A stretch of DNA of 10,072 bases from NCBI GenBank assembly GCA_013696835.1, contig JACCXV010000106.1, forward strand, positions 1-10,072, read 5' to 3'. This document shows positions 1-5,941 of this stretch, piece by piece. Below the pieces are notes generated by a model. That model was not told the origin of the DNA, made no database searches, and saw nothing but the letters and a program-made list of their open reading frames with translations. This DNA is from Gemmatimonadota bacterium (GTDB taxonomy: Bacteria > Gemmatimonadota > Gemmatimonadetes > JACCXV01). A program made the translations under genes and the position numbers. Every line of letters starts with the position of its first letter. Position 1 is the first letter of the stretch.

Positions 1-379
1 GACCCGCCGGCAGGTACTGCTCGCCCCAGTAGACGACCCCGAACGAGAGCGCGAAGGCGCAGAGCCCGAGCGCGAGCAGTCCCAGATGAGCCCTGCCGCC
101 GCGGGGTGCGCGGATGCCACGCGCGAGGGCGAGTGCGCAGACGAGTGCGGATGCCACGAGGTAGCGTGTGCCTGCCGCGAAGAAGGGCGGCATGTCGCGC
201 AGCCCGACCTTGATCGCGAGCCACGTCGAGCCCCAGATCAGGCACAGCAGCGCGAGCAGCGCCGCGAGCACGACCGGGCGCTCGAGCAGACTCGGCCGCA
301 GCTGCGCCGGTGCCCGGCTCGCCACGGACCCCGCCGCGGGCAGCTCTACCGCAGCGCGCGAAGTCGCGGGCTGCGCCAT
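1..379 (-). CDS. DMT-superfamily (EamA-type) transporter, N-terminal part, cut by window edge
   Basis: This is an inner-membrane permease of the drug/metabolite transporter (EamA) family, probably exporting a small metabolite or drug; the substrate cannot be told. The frame read from the ATG at 379 stays open to the window edge, giving about 126 residues. After roughly 35 polar, Ala/Pro-rich residues comes a hydrophobic helix with the family hallmark LCLIWGSTWLAIKVG, then DMPPFFAAGTRYLVAS, which matches the start of EamA repeat 1. A third helix, around LGLLALGLCAFALSFGVVYW, is followed by the typical GEQY. The full protein should have about ten helices in some 300 residues, so more than half lies outside the window. 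The start overlaps the end of the upstream MFS gene by 34 nt. A GTG at 325 (residue 19) has a weak GGCGGGG before it and would remove the overlap. Family assignment is firm and the exact start is not. Confidence 0.85.
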   Translation of the reverse strand, partial: MAQPATSRAAVELPAAGSVASRAPAQLRPSLLERPVVLAALLALLCLIWGSTWLAIKVGLRDMPPFFAAGTRYLVASALVCALALARGIRAPRGGRAHLGLLALGLCAFALSFGVVYWGEQYLPAG

Positions 380-1503
380 GCGAGAACGACCGCAACGCCC
401 AACAGCATCAGGCCCGCGAGCGTGAACGCACGCGGCGCCCCCACGAGCTTCGCGCCGGTCCCCGCCAGCAGGCTGCCGATGGGCAGCGTGCCCATGAAGG
501 AGAGGCCGAACATGCCCATCACGCGTCCACGCATCTCGTCAGTCACGAGCTCCTGCACCAGGCTGTTGCAGAGCGCCACCGTGGACGTGGCGGCGAAGCC
601 GATCAGGAACAGGCAGGCGGCGGCGGGAACGAAGGTCGTCGCCAGGGAGAAGCCCAGCACGCCCGCCGCCGTGAGGGCGACCCCTCCCAGCACGTTCCAG
701 CCGCGGTACGGCATCGGGCTCCTCGCCGCCAGGACGAGCGCGCCGGCGACCGCGCCGATGCCCGCCGCCGCCATGAGGTAGCCCAGTCCCGCCGGCCCGA
801 TCCCGAGCACGTCGCGTGCGAAGACGGGCAGCATCGTCGCGTACGGCATCGCGAAGACGCTGACGGCGGCGACGCTCAGGAGCACCGCGCCCACGCGCGG
901 GCGGCCGCGCACGTAGGCGATCCCTTCCAGCAGGCTGGCCCACAGGGGCGCGGGGGCCGCGCTGCGCACGACGCGCGGGATGCGCAGCGAGGCGAGCGCC
1001 AGGATCGCAGCCAGGAAGCTCACGGCATTCACGTAGAAGCAGAGCGCCAGGCCGCCGGCGGCGACGACAGCCCCCGTGAGGGCGGGCCCGACGACCCGCG
1101 AGGCGTTGAACTGTGTCGAGTTCAGCGCGATGGCGTTCAGCAGGTCCCTGCGCTCGACCATCTCGGAGATCATCGCCTGATAGGCCGGCGCGCTGAAGGC
1201 GAAGGCGACACCGGTCAGCAGCGAGAGCACCAGGATGTGCCAGATGCCGACCACGCCGAATGCGGTAAGCGTGCCGAGGACCATGGCGAAGCTCATGAGC
1301 GCGACCTGCAGCACGAGCAGCAGCCGCCGGCGATCCACGCGATCCGCGAATACGCCCCCGACGAGCAGCAGCAGCAGCATGGGAAGCGTCGCGGCGAATC
1401 CGGTCAGGCCGAGCAGAAGAGGCGAGTCGGTCAGCTCCAGGACGAGCCAGCCCTGCGCCACGGACTGCATCCAGGTGCCGACGTTGGAGATGAAGGCCCC
1501 CAT
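346..1503 (-). CDS. MFS transporter of the MFS_3 / enterobactin-exporter (EntS-like) type
   Basis: This is a proton-driven efflux permease of the inner membrane, about 385-405 residues and roughly 12 helices, close to the usual length. Visible hallmarks are GTWMQSVAQGWLVLELT in helix 1, the motif-A-like loop GGVFADRVDRRRLLL between helices 2 and 3, and the MFS_3-typical run AFSAPAYQAMISEMV followed by LNAIALNSTQFNASRVVGPA. The same pattern repeats weakly in the second half. The ATG at 1503 is the only ATG, GTG or TTG in this frame between the stop at 1734-1732 and helix 1, but it falls just after RRTFSAFSYRDFRVFW, which family members normally carry as their N-terminus. The true start is therefore probably upstream, perhaps a CTG at 1554 or 1563, or a GTG at 1634 joined through a one-base error. 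It is probably co-transcribed with the DMT gene that overlaps its end. The exported compound is unknown. Confidence 0.88.
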   Translation of the reverse strand: MGAFISNVGTWMQSVAQGWLVLELTDSPLLLGLTGFAATLPMLLLLLVGGVFADRVDRRRLLLVLQVALMSFAMVLGTLTAFGVVGIWHILVLSLLTGVAFAFSAPAYQAMISEMVERRDLLNAIALNSTQFNASRVVGPALTGAVVAAGGLALCFYVNAVSFLAAILALASLRIPRVVRSAAPAPLWASLLEGIAYVRGRPRVGAVLLSVAAVSVFAMPYATMLPVFARDVLGIGPAGLGYLMAAAGIGAVAGALVLAARSPMPYRGWNVLGGVALTAAGVLGFSLATTFVPAAACLFLIGFAATSTVALCNSLVQELVTDEMRGRVMGMFGLSFMGTLPIGSLLAGTGAKLVGAPRAFTLAGLMLLGVAVVLAWRSPRLRALR

Positions 1504-1927
1504 CCAGAAGACCCGGAAGTCTCGGTACGAGAAGGCGCTGAACGTGCGCCGCAGACCCGCCAGGCCGCGCCCGGCCGGCGCGCCCGTCCCCGGTGCGGCG
1601 GTCTCCGGCGACGAGGGTAGCCCGGCCTCTTCACCGACGCTCTCAGCGGAGGGGCGTTGCGTGGACGGGCGGGTCAGGGGATCTCCAGCTGGACCGTGGG
1701 AGGGTCGAGTCGGACTGCGGGTGCGATCAACCTAGCGTGTTCGCCGGGACCTGGCACCCCGCCGGTGGTCGGAAGTGTGATCGCCAACCTCATGGGCTAC
1801 ATTACGTCTTGAGCCCTGCGCGTCCGATGTTGCGGCCCCGGCGGTGGAGGCCGCCCGGATGCCGTGGGCCCCGAGCCGGCGAGCTCTCTCAGCCCCGGGC
1901 CGGACACGGACCTTGAAAGGAGCCCTG
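1504..1927. other. Intergenic/control region between the MFS gene and paaA
   Basis: This stretch separates the divergent MFS and paaA genes. Positions 1504-1563 probably encode the real N-terminus of the MFS protein. From about 1735 to 1910 I see no gene that I can support. The best sigma-70-like site for paaA is TACATT at 1798-1803, with only a poor -35 (GTGTGA, 1775-1780) 17 nt upstream. A TGGCAC at 1752-1757 lacks the TTGC that a sigma-54 site needs. No clear inverted repeat for a PaaR or PaaX operator was recognised. Frames that run into paaA from 1844 have no ribosome-binding site of their own. Confidence 0.4.
1914..1920 (+). promoter_or_regulatory. Strong ribosome-binding site of paaA
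   Basis: GAAAGGAG lies seven nt before the ATG at 1928. It is the best Shine-Dalgarno sequence near this gene, and it fixes the start at 1928 rather than at the in-frame codon at 1844, which has none. Confidence 0.8.
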
Positions 1928-2956
1928 ATGCTCGATCCATCCCACGACGCCGACCTGCAGGCCCGCGTCCACAAGGGGTTCATCGTCGAATCCGAGGATC
2001 AGATGACTCCGGGGTACAAGAAGGCGCTCCTGAACATCCTCCTCGTGCAGGCGGATACGGAGCTCATGAGCGCGCCAGCCTACTACTCGGCCGCCAAGGA
2101 CGCCCCGACGCTCGCCAGCCGCATAGCCGTCTCGGCCATCATCCAGGACGAGCTCGGCCACGCCAACATCGCGTACCGCATCATGGAGGACCTCGGCGAG
2201 TCCAAGCACGACCTGGTCTACGGGCGCGCGCCCGAGGAGTTCAAGAACCCCTACGGCTTCGACCAGCCGCTCGAGAACTGGGCCGAGATGGCGGTCGCCA
2301 ACGGGTTCTTCGACCGCGCCGGGATCTGTCTGCTCGGCGACATCTACAAGAACACCTCCTACGGGCCGTGGAAGCGGGCGCTCACGAAGATCGACAAGGA
2401 AGAGTACTTCCACCTGCGCCATGGAGAGTCGTGGATGCGGCGGCTCTCCAAGGCTGGCGGAGTCGTCAAGGAGAAGCTGCAGGGCGCGGTCGACTGGATG
2501 TTCCCGACTGGCATCGAATGGTTCGGGATGCCCGACACGAAGAAACGCCACTCGGCGCAGCTGGCCTTCAAGCTGAAGGGCATGACCAACGACCAGCTGC
2601 GTCAGAAGTGGATGGAGTCGGTGGTGCCCCTCTGCCAGGAGATCGGCATTCGGGTGCCCGCGCACCTCGACGAGGAGCGCAAGGAGTACGTGCTGGAGTA
2701 CGATCTGCCGTGCGAGTTCGATCCGGTTGCCAAGCGCTGGCTCTTCGACCAGCCGATCACGTGGGAACGCGTGTTCGAGCGCTGGAAGAACCGCGGGCCC
2801 ATGAACCGGCAATACGCGGAGATGATCCAGGGGCGAGCGAACGATCTGTTCGGCGCGCGCGCATGGAGCGAGGGCGAGATGGCGGGGAACGGGGGGGGCG
2901 AGCAGGGCGGTGGTGGCAGGGGCGGCGACGCCCGCCGGGAGAGCGCGGATGCCTGA
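1928..2956 (+). CDS. paaA: Phenylacetyl-CoA epoxidase-like di-iron oxygenase, catalytic subunit PaaA
   Basis: By family, this is the catalytic ferritin-like subunit of the ring 1,2-phenylacetyl-CoA epoxidase, which uses O2 and a di-iron centre to epoxidise the aromatic CoA thioester in the cytoplasm. It has 342 residues; E. coli PaaA has about 309. Likely iron ligands are E45 (TELM), E75 and H78 (QDELGHA), D129 (FFDRAG), and E159 with H162 (KEEYFH). The stretch KNTSYGPW followed by KIDKEEYFHLRHGESWM mirrors TSYGP and KEESFHQRQG of E. coli PaaA. TNDQLRQKWMESVVP and the tail RGPMNRQ also fit PaaA. The last 25 or so residues are Gly/Arg-rich, not part of the family, and encoded over a run of eight G. 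The stop overlaps the paaD start by 8 nt. The subunit type is firm; phenylacetyl-CoA as substrate is inferred, and a related aromatic-CoA substrate is possible. Confidence 0.9.
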   Translation: MLDPSHDADLQARVHKGFIVESEDQMTPGYKKALLNILLVQADTELMSAPAYYSAAKDAPTLASRIAVSAIIQDELGHANIAYRIMEDLGESKHDLVYGRAPEEFKNPYGFDQPLENWAEMAVANGFFDRAGICLLGDIYKNTSYGPWKRALTKIDKEEYFHLRHGESWMRRLSKAGGVVKEKLQGAVDWMFPTGIEWFGMPDTKKRHSAQLAFKLKGMTNDQLRQKWMESVVPLCQEIGIRVPAHLDEERKEYVLEYDLPCEFDPVAKRWLFDQPITWERVFERWKNRGPMNRQYAEMIQGRANDLFGARAWSEGEMAGNGGGEQGGGGRGGDARRESADA

Positions 2957-3344
2957 CGAGTCGACGATGGAGGTCCTGGATCCCGGCCTGCGTCGCGAAG
3001 CGGACGTCGTGCCGACGACGGAGGTGCCGGGTCTCGTGAGCGAGACGGAGGTGCGAGGCGCGCTCGCGCGCGTGCAGGATCCCGAGCTCCCGATCAACAT
3101 CGTGGATCTGGGACTGGTCTATGCCGTCCGCATCGACCGCGATCGCGTCGAGGTGGACCTTACGCACACGGCCCTGGGCTGTCCGGCCATCGAGATGATG
3201 CAGGAGGACGTCGAAGCCGCCGTCTCCGCGCTCCCGGGCGTGCGTGAGGTGCGCGTCACGGCGGTTTGGGACCCGCCGTGGACCAAGGCCCGTCTGACGC
3301 CGCGCGGCCGCCTGGCCCTCCTCTCCTGCGGCGTCAGCCTCTGA
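2949..3344 (+). CDS. paaD: PaaD-like MIP18/DUF59 Fe-S maturation protein, short form
   Basis: This 131-residue protein belongs to the MIP18 (DUF59) family. In paa clusters PaaD is thought to help supply or mature metal or Fe-S centres for the epoxidase complex. The core is intact: VQDPELPINIVDLGLVY (about residues 42-58), TALGCPA with the conserved Cys78, and the closing WDPPWTKARLTPRGR. Only one further Cys (127) follows. The Cys-rich zinc-binding C-terminal part of E. coli PaaD (about 165 residues) is missing, so the protein resembles stand-alone SufT or MIP18 proteins as much as full PaaD. The ATG at 2949 overlaps the paaA stop (ATGCCTGA) and has GGGAG about eight nt upstream, which indicates translational coupling. 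Its 3' end overlaps the convergent cyclase gene by 11 nt. The paaD name rests on the neighbourhood. Confidence 0.85.
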   Translation: MPDESTMEVLDPGLRREADVVPTTEVPGLVSETEVRGALARVQDPELPINIVDLGLVYAVRIDRDRVEVDLTHTALGCPAIEMMQEDVEAAVSALPGVREVRVTAVWDPPWTKARLTPRGRLALLSCGVSL

Positions 3345-5508
3345 GGCCAGGCTTGCCGGACTCGATGCCGCCCTCCCCGTCCCTGTCGTCCGGCTCCTCG
3401 CCGTAGCGGCTCTTCGCCGCCTCCCATGAGCCCCGCAGCGTTCCGAGGAACCTGTGGAACTCCGGATCGCGCCGCAGCGGGCGCAGCAGGGGGTCGATCG
3501 CGTACCAGGGATAGCACGGCAGCCCCGTGTCCGTTGCCTGCTCGAGCCAGCGCAGCGCCTGGACGGAGTCCCCCAGCTGGGCGTACGCCACTCCCAGGGC
3601 GTACGCGACGTGATGATCCATGTAGGAGCCAGCCAGCACCCGGTCCAGCTGCTCGCGGGCGCCCGGACCGTCCCCGCGGGCAGCCAGGAAGCCTGCGAGC
3701 GTCGCTTGCGCCCTTCGCTCCACGGGTCCGCTCGCGCGCAGGCTGGACAGCAGGGCTTCCGCGCTGTCGCGTTCCCCCACGTAGTAGAGGGCCAGGGCGA
3801 GGTACCAGTCGGAGTTCGGCCCTTCGCTGAGGCGCCGAACGTCCCGGAGCAACGCGACTGCATCCTCCATCCTCCCGCTCAGCAGGGCCATCGTTCCCCG
3901 CAGCCTCAGCGGCTCGACCGCCCCCGGGTTGATCCGGAGCGCGGCCACAGCCTCGCTCTCGGCGAGGCTCATGAGTCCCAGGTGATAGAACGCGGCCGCG
4001 CTGTAGACGTGAGGCAGGTCGAGGTTGGGGTTGAGCGCCAGGGCCCGGCGGCTCTCCTCGATGGTCCGGTCCCAGTCGAACTCTGTGTTGCGGTAGACGG
4101 CGGCCAGCGCTTCGTGTGCCTCGGCGAGGCCGTCATCGAGTTCCAGCGCGCGCCGGGCCTCCGCGTGGGCGCGTTTCCGCCAGCCCGCGACCTCCACCTC
4201 TGGCGCCTCGCGGCTGGTCTGGGCGCTCGCCATCGCCAGCCCCGCGTGGGCCAGCGCGTAGTCGGGGTCCAGCCGGAGTGCCTCGCGGAACGCCTCCACC
4301 GCGGCGGCCGTGCTCTCCCTGCTGTAGCGCACGAGTTGCGAGCGCCCCTCGAGGTAGAGCTCGTACGCGGCGCCGTTGTCCGTGTACCGAAGGTGGAGGC
4401 GCTCGCGCTCCGCCTCGGTCATCCGGACCTCGAGGGCGGCGGCGACCTGCGCGGCGATGGAATCCTGCAGGACTAGCAGGTCCGCGCGCGGGAGATCGTA
4501 ATGCTCGCCCCATAGAGGGGCCCCGTCGCTGGCTCGCACCAGCTGCACGCTGGCGCGGAAGCGCTGTCCGGCCTCCTGCAAGGTCCCGGTCAGAAGGTAG
4601 TCGCTGGCGAGCTCGCGTCCCGCGGCCCGCAGGTCGATCGGCCCATTCTCGTAGCGCAGGATGGCGGTCGTGGGCCGCAGCTCGATCTGGCGCGCGTTGG
4701 CGAGCTTCGTGATGATCGCGTCCGGGATGCCGATGTCCAGGAACCCCGTGTCCGGCGTCCCGGTGAGCGAGTGGAATGGCAGGACAGCGAGGCTGACACG
4801 CTTGCGCGCCACCCGCGAGCTCCGCGAAGCCGGCGAGGCCACGGGCGATCGCGGCGACTCGGGCGCGCGTTCCAGGCGCCGCCCCTCCGCCGATCCTCCC
4901 CGCCCCGCAGTCAGGTAGACACCTCCCGCGATCAGCAGGACGAGCGCCGCCAGCAGCGTCAGCGGGGTGCGGCGGAGGAGGCGTCGGCCGGGATCGCGGT
5001 GGAAAGTCTCCGCCGGCAGGCTGGAGACGGCGAACAGCCGCCACTCTCCCGGGACTCCCTTGAGCACGTGAACGCCACGGTCCTCGAACCCGTACCCCGC
5101 CCCGGACACGGCTTCGCGCAGGGTGCTCGAGACGAGCACGTCACCGGCGCCCGCGAGCGCCGCAACCCGCGCCCCGATGTGCACGGCGATCCCGCCGACG
5201 CTCTTCCCGGCCTCCTCGATCTGGCCCATGTGGAGGCCGCCGCGGATCTCCAGCCCGAGTTCCCGCACCGCATCCCGCACCCGGATCGCGCAACGCAGGG
5301 CGGGATCGGGCGAGGCAAAGACCGCGAGAAAGCCGTCCCCGGCCGTCGCGACCTCCCGGCCGCCCTGCCGGCGCAGTTCGCTGCGGATCACGCCGTGGTG
5401 GCGTTGCAGGAGCTCGCCCCAGCGGACGTCGCCCAGCTCGGCCGCCCGGTCCGTCGAGCCGACGATGTCGGTGAAGAGGACGGTCGCGAGCCGCCGCCTG
5501 GAGTCCAT
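3334..5508 (-). CDS. Class III adenylate/guanylate cyclase fused to TM, TolB-like domain and TPRs
   Basis: This 724-residue membrane protein probably makes a cyclic nucleotide. Residues 6-161 form a class III cyclase domain: metal aspartates D14 (FTDIVGST) and D58 (GDGFLAVF), then GGIAVHIGARVAALAG with R114 and His110 where classical enzymes have Asn. The lysine that normally reads adenine is Ala54 (VATAGDG), so specificity is uncertain. An Arg-rich stretch and one membrane helix (about 183-201) follow. Residues about 237-360 form a TolB-like domain (SLAVLPFHSLTG, then DAIITKLANA, later SDYLLTGTL), and the rest is TPR helices (FREALRLDPDYALAHAGLAMA; SRRALALNPNLDLPHVYSAA). Topology suggests the cyclase inside and the TPRs outside. 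ATG 5508 was chosen because the domain begins within a few residues of it; an ATG at 5619 would add an unconserved Pro-rich leader. It lies antisense between paaAD and paaBC. Confidence 0.9.
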   Translation of the reverse strand: MDSRRRLATVLFTDIVGSTDRAAELGDVRWGELLQRHHGVIRSELRRQGGREVATAGDGFLAVFASPDPALRCAIRVRDAVRELGLEIRGGLHMGQIEEAGKSVGGIAVHIGARVAALAGAGDVLVSSTLREAVSGAGYGFEDRGVHVLKGVPGEWRLFAVSSLPAETFHRDPGRRLLRRTPLTLLAALVLLIAGGVYLTAGRGGSAEGRRLERAPESPRSPVASPASRSSRVARKRVSLAVLPFHSLTGTPDTGFLDIGIPDAIITKLANARQIELRPTTAILRYENGPIDLRAAGRELASDYLLTGTLQEAGQRFRASVQLVRASDGAPLWGEHYDLPRADLLVLQDSIAAQVAAALEVRMTEAERERLHLRYTDNGAAYELYLEGRSQLVRYSRESTAAAVEAFREALRLDPDYALAHAGLAMASAQTSREAPEVEVAGWRKRAHAEARRALELDDGLAEAHEALAAVYRNTEFDWDRTIEESRRALALNPNLDLPHVYSAAAFYHLGLMSLAESEAVAALRINPGAVEPLRLRGTMALLSGRMEDAVALLRDVRRLSEGPNSDWYLALALYYVGERDSAEALLSSLRASGPVERRAQATLAGFLAARGDGPGAREQLDRVLAGSYMDHHVAYALGVAYAQLGDSVQALRWLEQATDTGLPCYPWYAIDPLLRPLRRDPEFHRFLGTLRGSWEAAKSRYGEEPDDRDGEGGIESGKPGLRG

Positions 5509-5566
5509 CTTCTGCCTGCTCAGCCGGGGTGGAGCCAGTTTCGGGGATTTCTCTCGGATCGGGTTC

Positions 5567-5593
5567 AAGATAGCGGGGGCCGGCCGTGGACAA
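5567..5593 (-). promoter_or_regulatory. Candidate sigma-70 promoter of the cyclase gene
   Basis: Read on the minus strand, TTTGTC (5594-5589) and TATCTT (5572-5567) are spaced 16 nt apart, and the -10 lies about 59 nt before the start codon at 5508. The -10 matches four of six consensus bases. The site stands out in otherwise GC-only sequence, but it is found by eye only. Confidence 0.35.
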
Positions 5594-5618
5594 AGCCGCG
5601 GCTGCGGGCCGGAGGTCA

Positions 5619-5647
5619 TTGCCTACCGCGGTCCTGGAGCTTACATG
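5619..5647 (+). promoter_or_regulatory. Weak candidate promoter for paaBC
   Basis: TTGCCT (5619-5624) and TACATG (5642-5647) are 17 nt apart on the plus strand. If used, transcription would begin near 5655, downstream of the in-frame ATG at 5645, which would support the paaB start at 5687. The -10 is poor (three of six consensus bases). paaBC needs a promoter somewhere here unless it is read through the antisense cyclase gene. Confidence 0.25.
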
Positions 5648-5686
5648 AGATGCCGGCGCCATCTCCCACAAGCCACCCGGAGGCGA

Positions 5687-5941
5687 ATGCAGGCGCACGT
5701 CAAGCACAACGTCTACGAAGTGTTCGCCCAGATCGAGCCCGGCGGCCCCATCTCCCACATCGGGAACCTGAACGCTCCGGGCATGGACTTGGCCAAGACC
5801 TACGCCCGCCGGATCTACGACGAGGAACGCTGGTCGGAGATGTGGGTCGTGCCGCGGGCCACCATCGAGGTCGCCCACCCCGACGATTCCGCACCCTTCG
5901 ACGTACCGCCCGCTTCCCCCGCTGCTCGGCCGGGATCGTGA
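5687..5941 (+). CDS. paaB: Phenylacetyl-CoA epoxidase-like small subunit PaaB
   Basis: This is a small (84-residue) protein of the PaaB family. In E. coli PaaB bridges PaaA/PaaC units and has no cofactor of its own. Family features are VYEVFAQIEPGGPISHIGNL near the N-terminus (compare YEVFVRSKHGLAHRHVGSL in E. coli), then the helix AKTYARRIYDEERWSEMWVV and the strand PRATIEVA. About 18 poorly conserved, Pro/Ala-rich residues end the protein. The ATG at 5687 follows GGAGG with only three nt between, which is short. An in-frame ATG at 5645, with TGGAG six to seven nt before it, would add 14 Arg-rich residues (MRCRRHLPQATRRR) that do not look like the family. I prefer 5687 but keep 5645 open. 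The stop TGA overlaps the paaC start as GTGA, so the two are translationally coupled. Confidence 0.87.
   Translation: MQAHVKHNVYEVFAQIEPGGPISHIGNLNAPGMDLAKTYARRIYDEERWSEMWVVPRATIEVAHPDDSAPFDVPPASPAARPGS

Noticed and set aside
310..1620. Plus-strand open frame of 436 codons
   Set aside because: It is antisense to the MFS gene and its product is Arg/Gln/His-rich with no family features, as expected from high-GC shadow frames.
1752..1772. Sigma-54-like TGGCAC (also at 7068-7073)
   Set aside because: The required TTGC at -12 is absent at both places.
1844..1927. Longer PaaA start at 1844
   Set aside because: There is no ribosome-binding site there, while AAGGAG precedes ATG 1928 at ideal distance, and the extra residues are unlike the family.
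1889..3100. Minus-strand open frame of 403 codons opposite paaA/paaD
   Set aside because: It is the antisense shadow of two clearly recognised genes, and no domain or ribosome-binding site was seen.
3334..3350. Possible bidirectional terminator at the paaD/cyclase convergence (GCCTCTGAGGC)
   Set aside because: The stem is only about four bp with a three-nt loop and there is no T tract on either side.
5123..5686. Upstream in-frame extension of paaB
   Set aside because: It is antisense to the cyclase catalytic domain and would place some 190 unrelated residues before a conserved small protein.
4771..5937. Upstream in-frame extension of paaC
   Set aside because: It runs antisense through the cyclase gene and has low-complexity Arg/Pro-rich sequence; GTG 5938 overlapping the paaB stop is the natural start.
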